The notes beneath the pieces were generated by a model. The model was not told where the DNA came from, made no database searches, and saw only the letters and a program-made list of their open reading frames with translations. DNA of 64,000 nucleotides from Marimonas lutisalis (GTDB taxonomy: Bacteria > Pseudomonadota > Alphaproteobacteria > Rhodobacterales > Rhodobacteraceae). Positions within the stretch are counted from its first letter, which is position 1, and each line of letters begins with the position of its first letter. Location: NCBI RefSeq assembly GCF_005434965.1, contig NZ_SKCI01000003.1, forward strand, positions 1-64,000, read 5' to 3'. Positions 35,483-44,517 of this stretch are shown piece after piece. Position numbers and translations under genes: made by a program.

Positions 35483-36690
35483 CAGCTTGGCTTTTCCACG
35501 GTAATTTGCACTACATCGCAGTTACCGCCATGAAACGCCGCAGCGCAAGAGGCGAGGTAGAAATTCCACATACGGTGGAACCGTTCATCAAATCCCATAT
35601 CGCTGATTTCATTCCACTTTTCGTTGAAACTCTGGTGCCAGCGCCGCAAGGTCTGGGAATAGCTTTCGCCGAACTCGATCATCCCTTGGGCCCGCAGCCC
35701 GGCGTGGGCAACCTGCTCCTGAAGGGCGGTTTTCGATGGCAGCATACCGCCGGGAAAGATGTATTTCTGGATGAAATCCACGCTCTTGCGGTACATGTCG
35801 AACCGCGCCTCGTGGATGGTGATGATCTGCAATGTCGCGCGGGCGCCGGGCTTCAGGCAGTCCCGCAGCTTGCCGAAATAGACCGGCCAGTATTTCTCGC
35901 CGACCGCCTCGAACATCTCGATACTGGCGATCCCGTCATACCGGCCCGTTTCGTCGCGGTAATCCTGCATCCGCAGCTCCACCATGTCGGAAAGCCCCGC
36001 TTTTTCAATGCGGTCACGGGCATACTTCAACTGCTCCTCACTGATCGTCAGCCCCGTCACGCGCAGACCGCGCTCCTTGGCGGCGTATTCGGCGAAGCCG
36101 CCCCAGCCACAGCCGATCTCCAGCACGTGATCGCCCGGCTTCACCCCCATCTGGTCGACCATCGCGGCATATTTCGCCGTCTGCGCGGCCTCCAGGCTTT
36201 CCTGACCGGTGGCAAAGATCGCGCTGGAATAGGTCATCGTCTCATCCAGCCACAGCCGGTAGAACGCGTTACCCAGGTCATAATGGTAGGAAATGTTCTT
36301 CTTCGCCTGCGGCTTGCTATTCGAATTCAGCCAGTGGCGCAGCCGCTCATAGGCGCGGATCAGCGCCTGGCCCGGAAACCCGCGGTAAAGATCCTCGTTG
36401 CCCGCATTCAGCAGGTCAAGGAACGCCTGCAGGTCCGGCGTGCTCCACCACCCTTCCAGGTAGGCATCGCAGAACCCCAGGTCGCCCTCGCGGATCAGGC
36501 GGCTGAACGTGTCGGGATTGTGCACATGCACCTCGGCCACCGGCCCGGGCTTCGCACCCTCGGCACGAAATGTCCGGCCGTCGTCCAGCACGAAATCCAG
36601 CCGCCCAACGGGCATGTTCGCCGCGATCTCGAACACGTTAGCGAAATAGCGCGGCAGCCCGTCTTGCCCCTTCGTCGTGGTCAGGATCAT
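35482..36690 (-). CDS. cyclopropane-fatty-acid synthase family methyltransferase
   Basis: This 402-residue SAM-dependent enzyme has the CFA synthase layout. The N-terminal lipid-binding part includes REGDLGFCDAYLEGWWSTPDL near residue 70. The methyltransferase core has ISYHYDLGNAFYRLWLD, the SAM loop VLEIGCGWGGFAEYA near 188, and FEAVGEKYWPVYF and FIQKYIFPGGMLPS. It adds a methylene across membrane lipid double bonds. It follows the photolyase gene by 77 bp on the same strand; in R. sphaeroides a cfa homologue and photolyase belong to the singlet-oxygen (RpoE/ChrR) response. Confidence 0.88.
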   Translation of the reverse strand: MILTTTKGQDGLPRYFANVFEIAANMPVGRLDFVLDDGRTFRAEGAKPGPVAEVHVHNPDTFSRLIREGDLGFCDAYLEGWWSTPDLQAFLDLLNAGNEDLYRGFPGQALIRAYERLRHWLNSNSKPQAKKNISYHYDLGNAFYRLWLDETMTYSSAIFATGQESLEAAQTAKYAAMVDQMGVKPGDHVLEIGCGWGGFAEYAAKERGLRVTGLTISEEQLKYARDRIEKAGLSDMVELRMQDYRDETGRYDGIASIEMFEAVGEKYWPVYFGKLRDCLKPGARATLQIITIHEARFDMYRKSVDFIQKYIFPGGMLPSKTALQEQVAHAGLRAQGMIEFGESYSQTLRRWHQSFNEKWNEISDMGFDERFHRMWNFYLASCAAAFHGGNCDVVQITVEKPS

Positions 36691-36767
36691 CCCTCATCCC
36701 CCCGGATTGATTGCCAAAAGGCTACGGCGGGATCGGATTTCGGGCAAGTTTTTCGTGAAACCGTCCG

Positions 36768-38183
36768 CTATCGCACAGATTCGTAAGCCGCAAGCGCACG
36801 CTCGCGCCCGGCCTTCAATCCGACGATCGGCTCGGGGCGCCGGTCCTCCGGAGACAGGTTCCAGCTGCGCGGCATCGCCTCGAAGAAGCTCAGCGCAGTC
36901 TCGCTCGGGGTTCTCTGTCCCTCGGCCAGCCATGCCTTCGCATAGTCCCCCTTGGGGTCGAATTTTTCCAGCTGCGTATCGGGGTTGAACACCCGGAAAT
37001 AGGGCGCCGCATCCGGTCCGCAACCGGCCGTCCATTGCCAGCCCATGGCGTTGCTGGCCGGGTCCCAGTCGGTCAGGCACTCGGCAAACCACGCCTGCCC
37101 CACCTTCCAGTGCACCAGCATGTGCTTGGTCAGGTAGGATGCCACAACCATCCGCGCCCGGTTGTGCATATGGCCGGTCACGTACATCTCGCGCATTGCC
37201 GCATCGACGAAATCAATGCCCGTGCGCCCCTGTTTCCAGGCCATTACCGCATCACTTTCGGCATCCTCTGACCACGGGAAACCGTCCCAGCCCTCACGCC
37301 AGTTGTCGCTCAGCAGATGTGGCGTGTGATACATCAGGTGATGGGCGAAATCGCGCCAGCCAACCTCGCGCAGGAACGGTTCAGCGCCCGCGTTGCCGGC
37401 CTCGCGCGCCTGCATGCCCACCGCCCAGACCCGCCGGGGCGAGATTTCGCCCAGCGCCAGGTATTCCGACAGGCGCGATGTGCCATCCATCCCGGGCATG
37501 TCGCGCCGCGCCTTGTAATCGGCCAGCCCTTCCTCGACGAACTCGTGCAACCGCACCTCGGCGGCTTCCTCGCCCGGCTTGCAATGCCGCGCCAGAACCT
37601 CGGCGCCCCGGTTCATTGCCCGGCCCAGCGCCCAGTCCGCCAGCGCGTCGCTCGCCGGCCAGACCTCGGGCGCCGCGATCTTGCCCGGTGGGGCCAGCGG
37701 CGCCCCCGGATCACGCCCGCGCACCGCCTTCCAGAACGGCGAAAACACCTTGTAGAACCCACCCGTCCCGGTTTCGACCGTCCAGGGCTCGAACAGCACA
37801 TGCGCCGCGTGGCTGGTTGCCTCGATCCCCTCGTCCTTCAACTCGCGCTTGATGTCCGCATCGCGCTCACGCGACAGCGGATCGTAAAGCCGGTTCCAGT
37901 GCACGGCTTTGGCCCCGGTCTCGGCCACCAGTTCACGCAGAACATCCAGCGCCGGACCGCGGCGCAGGATCAGCCGGCTGCCCATGCCTTCCAGCCGCTG
38001 GGCCAAGGCCCGCAATCCCTGCTCCAGCCGCCATTTCGGCGCCGCGCCCAGTTCGTCAACATGCACGTCATGAATGAAAACCGGGATCACCGGCCCCGCC
38101 TCCAGCGCCGCGTTCAGCGCCGGGTTATCGCCAAGGCGCAGGTCGCGCCGCAGCCACCAGATCTGCACAGCTTTGCCGCTCAT
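36768..38183 (-). CDS. cryptochrome/photolyase family protein
   Basis: This 471-residue flavoprotein has the photolyase alpha/beta antenna domain at the N terminus (IWWLRRDLRLGDNPAL) and the FAD-binding helical domain after residue about 200. The FAD domain carries GTSRLSEYLALGEISPRRVW, REVGWRDFAHHLMYHTPHL, MHNRARMVVASYLTKHMLVHW and the C-terminal DWDPASNAMGWQWTAGCGPDAAPYFRVFNP. It is a CPD photolyase (phrA/B) type that repairs UV dimers with blue light. A TGATCC hexamer upstream could be an RpoE -35 element but is weak evidence. Confidence 0.92.
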   Translation of the reverse strand: MSGKAVQIWWLRRDLRLGDNPALNAALEAGPVIPVFIHDVHVDELGAAPKWRLEQGLRALAQRLEGMGSRLILRRGPALDVLRELVAETGAKAVHWNRLYDPLSRERDADIKRELKDEGIEATSHAAHVLFEPWTVETGTGGFYKVFSPFWKAVRGRDPGAPLAPPGKIAAPEVWPASDALADWALGRAMNRGAEVLARHCKPGEEAAEVRLHEFVEEGLADYKARRDMPGMDGTSRLSEYLALGEISPRRVWAVGMQAREAGNAGAEPFLREVGWRDFAHHLMYHTPHLLSDNWREGWDGFPWSEDAESDAVMAWKQGRTGIDFVDAAMREMYVTGHMHNRARMVVASYLTKHMLVHWKVGQAWFAECLTDWDPASNAMGWQWTAGCGPDAAPYFRVFNPDTQLEKFDPKGDYAKAWLAEGQRTPSETALSFFEAMPRSWNLSPEDRRPEPIVGLKAGRERALAAYESVR

Positions 38184-38240
38184 CGTTCCTCACCGCGTTC
38201 AAATCGTATCAACGGGCTACGGTCGGAACCGCCGCCCGGA

Positions 38241-39461
38241 TCACAATTCGCGGTCCAGCGCTCCGATCAGCTGCGCGATCTCCGCCTCGCTGGTGTAATG
38301 CACGAAACTCAGCCGCAGCACGCCCTTGTCGGCATCCACGCCCATCGCCTGCAGGGCCCGCACGGCATAGAAATCGCCGCCACCCGCCATGATGCCATGC
38401 GCCGCCAGCCGCGCCGCCACCGGCTCGGCGGCCTCCTGCAATTCCACCGCCACCGTGGGCGCGCGCCGCTCGGCCGCCGTCGGACCCAGCAGCCTTACCG
38501 CGTTCTTCGATGACAGATAATCCAGCAAAGGCTGCAACAACGCCACCTCGTGCCCGCGCATCAGGTCATGCACCCCTGCCGCGCGCGCCGCCGCATCCCC
38601 GGAAATCCCGTGATGCCCGGCCAGCGCGTCGATGTAATCGGCCATGCCAGCGCAAGCCGCGACCTGCGCATGGTCCGGCCCCGCCGGGGTGAACCGCTTG
38701 TAGAGCGTGCCGGCGTTGAAATAATGCCCCTGGTTCGGCAGCTGCTCGCCCAGTTCGCGCCGGATCACCATGATCCCCTGGTGCGGCCCATAGGTCTTGT
38801 AGCTGGAAAACAGGTAGATATCCGGCCCCAGCTCGCCCACGTTGGGAAAGCCATGCGGCGCATAGGATACCCCGTCACAGCACACGAAGGCACCCGCCGC
38901 ATGGGCCATCACGGTGATCTCGGTCACCGGGTTCACCTCGCCCACCACGTTCGAACAATGCGGGAAACACACCAGCCGCACGCTTTCGTCCAGAAGATCC
39001 TCCAGCGCCGCCGGGTCCAGATGGCCGGTCTCGGGGTCGATCTTCCACTCCCGAACCTCGATGCCCGCCTCGGCCAGCCGCCGCCAGGGGCCGGTATTGG
39101 CTTCGTGGTCCTGGTTGGTCACCACGATCGCCTCGCCCGGGCGCATCCATTGCCGGAACGCCTGCGCCAGAACATAGGTGTTCTGCGTCGTCGACGGGCC
39201 AAAGCTCAGCTCGTCATTGGCCACGCCCAGCATCGCCGCCAGCCGCGCGCGCGCCTCGTCCATCTCCTCGCCGCCCAGCCGGCTCGCCTCGTAGGGCGCA
39301 TAGGGCTGCACCTTGCGCTCGCGGTAAAACCGCTCCAGCCGCTCGATCACGAAACGCGACGTGTAAGAGCCCCCGGCATTCTCGAAGAAGGCCTGGCCTT
39401 TCAGCGCAGGCACCTCGAAGGCGGGAAACTGCGCACGAACATATTCGATATCCAGTGTCAT
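38241..39461 (-). CDS. class V aminotransferase, cysteine desulfurase-like
   Basis: This 406-residue PLP enzyme of the class V (NifS/CsdA-like) group has the catalytic Lys in LFSSYKTYGPHQGIM (about residue 227), the ring-stacking His region in NQDHEANTGPWRR and the phosphate-binding region in FGPSTTQNTYVLA. The CsdA-type C-terminal active-site Cys loop is not obvious, so the substrate may not be cysteine. The ATG at 39461 was chosen because MTLDIEYVRAQFPAF matches the usual N terminus of this group. Confidence 0.82.
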   Translation of the reverse strand: MTLDIEYVRAQFPAFEVPALKGQAFFENAGGSYTSRFVIERLERFYRERKVQPYAPYEASRLGGEEMDEARARLAAMLGVANDELSFGPSTTQNTYVLAQAFRQWMRPGEAIVVTNQDHEANTGPWRRLAEAGIEVREWKIDPETGHLDPAALEDLLDESVRLVCFPHCSNVVGEVNPVTEITVMAHAAGAFVCCDGVSYAPHGFPNVGELGPDIYLFSSYKTYGPHQGIMVIRRELGEQLPNQGHYFNAGTLYKRFTPAGPDHAQVAACAGMADYIDALAGHHGISGDAAARAAGVHDLMRGHEVALLQPLLDYLSSKNAVRLLGPTAAERRAPTVAVELQEAAEPVAARLAAHGIMAGGGDFYAVRALQAMGVDADKGVLRLSFVHYTSEAEIAQLIGALDREL

Positions 39462-39518
39462 GGCGCGCACGTTACGGGCTTTGCGTCCCGGGTCAATCCC
39501 CTCTGCGCGCATGCAAAA

Positions 39519-39541
39519 GGCCCCGGCAAAACGCCGGGGCC
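39519..39541 (-). terminator. Rho-independent terminator behind the BCCT gene
   Basis: GGCCCCGGC-AAAAC-GCCGGGGCC is a nine-pair hairpin that on the minus strand is followed by TTTT. It lies 24 bp beyond the BCCT stop and separates it from the class V aminotransferase gene. Confidence 0.85.
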
Positions 39542-39564
39542 TTCCGTCTCGCTTCACGTTGGCC

Positions 39565-41259
39565 TCAGCGCCGCTCGGCGCGCAGCCCCTTGAAGATCGC
39601 CACGCAGATCAAGAGCAGGATCGCCGTGAACGGCAGGCCGGTGGAAATCACCATCGCCTGCAGGGCCCCAAGGCCCCCGCCGATCAACAGCGCGATCGCC
39701 ACCAGCCCCTCGAAGGTGCACCAGAACACCCGCTGCGGCACCGGCGCGTCGATCTTGCCGCCCGCGGTGATCGTGTCGATCACCAGCGAGCCGGAGTCCG
39801 ACGAGGTGACGAAGAACACGATCACCAGGATAATCCCGATGGTCGAGGTGATCGCCGCCAGCGGCAGGCTCTCCAGCATCGCAAAGAGCGACAGCGGCGG
39901 GTTGTAGCTGTCGATCACCTGCGCCTTCACCGCGCTGGTTTCGGGGTTGGCGATCACGTCGTTGATCGCGGCACCACCGAAAACGGCCATCCACAGCACG
40001 CAGACAAGGCTCGGGATCAGCAGCACGCAGATCACGAATTCGCGCACCGTGCGGCCCCGGCTCACGCGGGCGATGAACATGCCCACGAAGGGCGACCAGC
40101 TGATCCACCACGCCCAGTAGAACGCGGTCCAGCCCTGCATATAGCCGGTATCCTCGCGGCCATGCGGGTTGCTCAGCGGGATCACCTCCTGCGCATAGGC
40201 GACCAGTCCGGCAAAGAATTCCGCCAGGATGCCACCTGCCCCCGCGGCGAACAGCACGAAGAGAAGCAGCAAGAGCGCGATCACCATGTTGATCTCCGAC
40301 AGCACCTTCACGCCGCCATCAAGGCCCCGCAGCACCGAAATGAGCGCCACCGCGGTGATCGCGATGATCAGGATCACCTGCACCGTCACGTTGTTGGGCA
40401 GGCCATAGACATGTTCCAATCCCGCATTGGCCTGTTGCGCGCCAAAGCCCAGTGACGTGGCCAGGCCGAACAGCGTGGCAAACACCGCCAGCGTGTCGAT
40501 GATATGGCCGGTCCAGCCCCAGACACGCTCGCCGAAGATCGGGTAGAAGGCCGAGCGGATGGTCAGCGGCAGGCCCTTGTTATAGGTGAAGAGCGCCAAC
40601 GCCAGCGCCACCACCGCGTAGATCGCCCAGGGGTGCAGCGCCCAGTGATAGGACGTCGCCGCCAGCGCCATGCGCCGTGCCTCGGCGATGTTTTCCTCGA
40701 TCAGAACGCCGTCCTCGGTGAAGGGCCGGACAACGCCCAGCGGCTCGTCACCCCACGGGGTGCCGAAGTAATAGACCGGCTCGAGCACGCCAAAGAACAT
40801 CAGCCCGATGCCCATGCCGGCGGCGAACAGCATCGCGAACCAGCCGGCATAGCCGTAATCCGGCGTCGCATCCGCACCGCCCAGCCGGACCGAGCCATAG
40901 GGCGTCACGATAAGCAGCAGGCAGAAGATCACGAAGATGTTGGCCGACCACAGGAAGAACCAGTCCAGCTTCGAGGTCAGCCAGGCCCGCATGCCCAGGT
41001 CGCAGAACGATCCGGCCAGGCAGGTCTCGCTCACGTCCGATCCGTTGAAGATCGCGTTCGCCGTGTCCTGCGCGAACAGCGCAAAGACGACGAACAGCAC
41101 GATCGCCAGCCCCGAAATCACGAAAACGGGGTTATGAATGTCCAGGCCGAACGGCCCGATCTTGGTTTCGATATTGTCCTGACCGATGACGTAATCGGTC
41201 TCGATGATATCCGACGCGCCTTCCGGCTCGGGAATACCCTGGTTTGTCGTATCACTCAT
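39565..41259 (-). CDS. BCCT family betaine/choline/carnitine transporter
   Basis: This 564-residue carrier has about twelve membrane helices, with the family signature in helix 8: YWAWWISWSPFVGMFIARVS at about 375. The glycine-rich helix 3 motif GMGIGLMFFGVLEPVYYF is at about 145. Such carriers import glycine betaine, choline or DMSP for osmoprotection or as carbon sources. The substrate here is open; with dmdA and acuI 4 kb away, DMSP or betaine import is attractive. The universal stress protein gene starts downstream at 41710 and reads toward it on the same strand. Confidence 0.9.
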   Translation of the reverse strand: MSDTTNQGIPEPEGASDIIETDYVIGQDNIETKIGPFGLDIHNPVFVISGLAIVLFVVFALFAQDTANAIFNGSDVSETCLAGSFCDLGMRAWLTSKLDWFFLWSANIFVIFCLLLIVTPYGSVRLGGADATPDYGYAGWFAMLFAAGMGIGLMFFGVLEPVYYFGTPWGDEPLGVVRPFTEDGVLIEENIAEARRMALAATSYHWALHPWAIYAVVALALALFTYNKGLPLTIRSAFYPIFGERVWGWTGHIIDTLAVFATLFGLATSLGFGAQQANAGLEHVYGLPNNVTVQVILIIAITAVALISVLRGLDGGVKVLSEINMVIALLLLLFVLFAAGAGGILAEFFAGLVAYAQEVIPLSNPHGREDTGYMQGWTAFYWAWWISWSPFVGMFIARVSRGRTVREFVICVLLIPSLVCVLWMAVFGGAAINDVIANPETSAVKAQVIDSYNPPLSLFAMLESLPLAAITSTIGIILVIVFFVTSSDSGSLVIDTITAGGKIDAPVPQRVFWCTFEGLVAIALLIGGGLGALQAMVISTGLPFTAILLLICVAIFKGLRAERR

Positions 41260-41293
41260 GGAATGCGTTCCCTGTTTTGTCCGTTTCCCGCTC

Positions 41294-41710
41294 TCAGCCG
41301 CGCACGACCAGCACCGAACACGCCGCATGCGCGGCGATCTTGCCGCCATTCGACGGCCAGACGTAATCGGTCAGGTTCGGCAGGTGGCTCGCCATCACGA
41401 CCAGGTCGGCCCCCGTCTGCTTCACGGCCTTCAGCAGCGTGTCATCCAGATCGGTGGTCGGATCGTGGGCGATCGCGGTGAATTCATGCGCCTTGATCCC
41501 GCGGCTCCTGGCCTGCTCCTCGGCAAAGGCGGTAAGCCTGGCTTCGTATTCCTTGGGGTTGTGGCCCAGCGCGCTTGGCGCGGGGGCCGTGACACCGACA
41601 TAAGTGATCTCGGCCCCGTAATGGTTTGCCAGGTCGGCCGCGCATGTCAGCGCCCGCTCCAGGTCTGCCAGATGTGCCAGATCGACCGGCACCATGATTT
41701 TCGAAAACAC
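41294..41710 (-). CDS. universal stress protein (UspA family)
   Basis: This 138-residue Usp-fold protein starts MFSKIMVPVDLAHLADLERAL and has the DLVVMASHLPNLTDY segment and the C-terminal AAHAACSVLVVRG typical of the family. A GTG start at 41710 is preferred because GGAGGGAGAGAC lies directly before it. The G-2X-G-9X-G(S/T) ATP loop is degenerate. It lies 34 bp upstream of the BCCT gene, and such stress proteins often pair with transporters. Confidence 0.87.
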   Translation of the reverse strand: MFSKIMVPVDLAHLADLERALTCAADLANHYGAEITYVGVTAPAPSALGHNPKEYEARLTAFAEEQARSRGIKAHEFTAIAHDPTTDLDDTLLKAVKQTGADLVVMASHLPNLTDYVWPSNGGKIAAHAACSVLVVRG

Positions 41711-41970
41711 GTCTCTCCCTCCAGTCCGGCGCGGGTAGAGGCTCTTGCCGGCCTTTGGGCGGGGCTGCGCATCTGCGCTGCCGCCCCCCGCGCGCAGTGG
41801 GTTTCGGGGGTCCGCGGCGGCTCCACGGGATGCCCCTTGATACGCCAGACTAGCCCGAAACCGCCCGATCAATCAAACAGGTGCGCCGGGTTGGGCCCCG
41901 TTTGCGGCATCTGCCGGGCCGACACGGACGCGAAACGGGCTTATCGGCAAATCTTTATATTCAAATGGAA

Positions 41971-43299
41971 TTATACGTCACCAACCGCCTTCAGACCGTT
42001 CCGCACCACGCGGTTGCGGCCCTCTGCCTTGGCCGCGTAAAGCGCGGCATCCGCCCGGTCCAGCGTCACCCAGATCGGCTCTCCGGCGCTGCGCGCGGCA
42101 CAGCCGATCGACACGGTCACCGCGACCGGCTGGCCGCTCTCCGGCGTCACCGGATGATCAGAAATCGCCTGCCGTACATCTTCAGCCAGCGCCGAGGCCT
42201 CGGCCAGGGTCATCTCCGGCAACACCGCGGCAAACTCCTCCCCACCCAGCCGCACGCTCATCGCCTGCGCCGGCAGAACCGATCTCAGAACCTTTGCCAC
42301 ACGGATCAGAACCGCATCGCCCGCGGCATGTCCGTAACGGTCGTTCACAACCTTGAAATGATCGATGTCCAGCATCATGACCGCGGCAGGTACGGGGCGC
42401 GGGTCCAGTTGCGCCCGCGCCGCCATGTCAAAGGCGCGCCGGTTTTTCAGTCCCGTCAGCGGGTCGGCAAAGGCCAGGTCGCTCATCGCCCGGGCCATGT
42501 CATCGCGGTTGCGGTCCAGCTTGCGCAGCCGCCATTGTGCCCAGATCATCACCCCGGCAAGGCCATAGCACGCCATCACCGTGACCAGGGCCAGCCAGTA
42601 GACCACCATCGGCTCGCGCGCCGTGACCCGTAACACCGCACCAAAAGCATAAACCGCCGCGATCACTGCCAGCATCGGCCACCTGACCGAGGCCGCCGCC
42701 CCCGATCGCGCAAGAAGCAGCGCCATCACGCCGTGCTCGCCGGTCCGCACCAGGACTGCCAGCGCCACCATCAGCCCCGCCGCCATCGTCAGCGGCGACA
42801 TGTCTCCGGCATATTTTCCGATCCCGAACAGCATCGCCGTCATGGCCACCAGCTGCGGAAACATCGCCACCACGGTCGCCGCCTGCGCGGCGCGCGGGCG
42901 GACCTGCCGCAGCAACCCGACCGCCACGGCCAGCGCGCCCACCATCACCGCCGAGTTGCGCCCAAAGCAGATCCGGTTGCCCGGATCACCCTGACCCGTC
43001 AGCGCATCGAACGCGCTGCCGCTCTGGCAAAACGCCGTCGGGTTCAGCAGATCCATCGCGCTGACGGCCAGCGCCACCGCCAGCAGCCCGCCTTCGCGCA
43101 ACTCGCAAATGCCCGTGGCCGGCCGCAACAAAGCCCAACCGACCAGCGCCAGCGCCAGGGCGGTTGCCTCATGCATCGCCGCGAGGCCCGGAACCGGACG
43201 ATAGAACTCCTCGACATCCAGCAAATGCCCGAACGCGGCGACCGTGACGCACGCCAGTGCCCCGAGCGTGAGCGCGTTGGATATCGGTCTGGTCTTCAC
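41971..43299 (-). CDS. membrane-bound GGDEF diguanylate cyclase
   Basis: This 442-residue protein has seven or eight hydrophobic helices in residues 10-255 as an unrecognised membrane sensor. A short coil (LRKLDRNRDDMARAMSD) follows, then a GGDEF domain from about 270. The active-site motif is intact (VRLGGEEFAAVLPE), as is the DPLTGLKNRRAF entry motif and the MMLDIDHFKVVNDRYGHAAGD metal-binding region. It should make cyclic di-GMP. No RxxD inhibitory site is visible five residues before GGEEF. No EAL domain is attached. Confidence 0.88.
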   Translation of the reverse strand: MKTRPISNALTLGALACVTVAAFGHLLDVEEFYRPVPGLAAMHEATALALALVGWALLRPATGICELREGGLLAVALAVSAMDLLNPTAFCQSGSAFDALTGQGDPGNRICFGRNSAVMVGALAVAVGLLRQVRPRAAQAATVVAMFPQLVAMTAMLFGIGKYAGDMSPLTMAAGLMVALAVLVRTGEHGVMALLLARSGAAASVRWPMLAVIAAVYAFGAVLRVTAREPMVVYWLALVTVMACYGLAGVMIWAQWRLRKLDRNRDDMARAMSDLAFADPLTGLKNRRAFDMAARAQLDPRPVPAAVMMLDIDHFKVVNDRYGHAAGDAVLIRVAKVLRSVLPAQAMSVRLGGEEFAAVLPEMTLAEASALAEDVRQAISDHPVTPESGQPVAVTVSIGCAARSAGEPIWVTLDRADAALYAAKAEGRNRVVRNGLKAVGDV

Positions 43300-43406
43300 G
43301 GGTGCGGCACTTACGGATCAGGGAACGGGACACAGGCACAGCCTGCCCCGATCCTAGGCCCGAGGCCTTAACGTGAAATGAACGTGCATGCCCCGGGGGG
43401 CACCGA

Positions 43407-43832
43407 TCAGTCCAGCTCGGCCAGCGCCGCACGGATCTTGTCGGCATTGGCGCGGAGCACGTCCATATCTTCCATCTTGCCCGGCGGGCGCAGTTTCACA
43501 CCGTCATGGCGCGGCAGCACGTGGTAATGCAGGTGAAACACCTCCTGCCCGCCCGGTGCCTCGTTGAATTGCTGTACCGTCACGCCGCCCGCGTCAAAGG
43601 CCGCCATCACCGCATGGCCCATCCGCCGCACCGTGCGCAGACAGGCCGCCAGTTGGGCGTCGCTCGCATCCAGCATGTTGCGCGCCGGGCTTTTCGGGAT
43701 CACCAGGCAATGCCCGTCCGCGCGCGGCATGATATCCATGAAGACATAGGTCTCGTCATCCTCATAGAGTTTCTCGCTCGGAATCTCGCCGCGCAGGATC
43801 TTGGCAAAGATGTTGTCACTGTCATAGCCCAT
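43407..43832 (-). CDS. HIT family protein
   Basis: This 141-residue HIT-fold nucleotide hydrolase has the histidine triad in GQEVFHLHYHVLPRHDG (about residues 95-110) and the N-terminal DNIFAKILRGEIPSEKLYED characteristic of the HinT/Fhit-like branch. It would cleave adenosine phosphoramidates or dinucleoside polyphosphates. It stands alone between the GGDEF and GNAT genes on the minus strand. Confidence 0.92.
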   Translation of the reverse strand: MGYDSDNIFAKILRGEIPSEKLYEDDETYVFMDIMPRADGHCLVIPKSPARNMLDASDAQLAACLRTVRRMGHAVMAAFDAGGVTVQQFNEAPGGQEVFHLHYHVLPRHDGVKLRPPGKMEDMDVLRANADKIRAALAELD

Positions 43833-43880
43833 TGGCCTGCCTCCAGAATCGTCTGTCCGGGCCAGAGTATCGCCTCGCCA

Positions 43881-44339
43881 CTATCCAGCCTCAAGCCTCC
43901 GCCGGAACCGCATCCCACGGCTCTCGACCTCTTCGAACCCGAGATCGCGATAGAAACGCTGCGCCGCATGGTTCTCCGGATCAGTGCCCACCGTCATCCA
44001 GCCACAGCCCTGCCCCCGCGCGCAGTCCCTGACCGCCGCCACCAGGGCCTGTTCCACCCCCTGCCCGCGCCACGCCTCGTCTACGAACAGGTGATGCAGT
44101 TCGCAACCCCGCTGCCCGAACTTCATCTGCACCCGCCGCAGCGCCGCGGCATACCCCAACAACCGCCCATCATGTTCGGCCACCCAGACCGGCAGCCAGG
44201 CCGCACGCCCCGGGCAATCGCGCCGCAACACCGAAACGCCCGTTACAGGCGTGTCCCCGTGATGCCGCGCCAGGCGCGCCACCATCTCCGACAGCGCCTC
44301 CAGGTCTCGCTCTTCCAGGCTCCTGATCTTCATTCCCAT
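43881..44339 (-). CDS. GNAT family N-acetyltransferase
   Basis: This 152-residue acetyltransferase shows the GNAT fold: MKIRSLEERDLEALSEMVARLA at the start, the acetyl-CoA loop HHLFVDEAWRGQGVEQALVAAV near residue 83 (Q/RxxGxG/A type) and the C-terminal NHAAQRFYRDLGFEEVESRG. The acceptor substrate is unknown. It lies between the HIT gene and the terminator of the dmdA-acuI unit. Confidence 0.87.
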   Translation of the reverse strand: MGMKIRSLEERDLEALSEMVARLARHHGDTPVTGVSVLRRDCPGRAAWLPVWVAEHDGRLLGYAAALRRVQMKFGQRGCELHHLFVDEAWRGQGVEQALVAAVRDCARGQGCGWMTVGTDPENHAAQRFYRDLGFEEVESRGMRFRRRLEAG

Positions 44340-44375
44340 GTCTCCCTGGTGAAGCCACGGGACGCCGCTCCAAAG

Positions 44376-44399
44376 AAAAAGACCGCCCGTGGCGGTCTT
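44376..44399 (-). terminator. Rho-independent terminator of the dmdA-acuI unit
   Basis: AAGACCGCC-CGT-GGCGGTCTT (44379-44399) is followed on the minus strand by further T residues (CTTTTTCTTTGG). It lies about 120 bp beyond the acuI stop and just before the GNAT gene. Confidence 0.85.
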
Positions 44400-44517
44400 G
44401 TCTGCTGCACATCATCCTCCCGCCAATCTCAGATGGATCGGCGGCAATAACGGGCGGTCTGTGCACTATGGTTCATGGGCGGCACCCTGCGCGGCGCCGC
44501 CCCGCCTGTCAATCCGC

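Noticed and set aside
38221-38250. RpoE-type promoter for the photolyase gene
   Set aside because: TGATCC is present on the minus strand but no convincing -10 hexamer stands at the expected spacing, so it is mentioned only as a hint.
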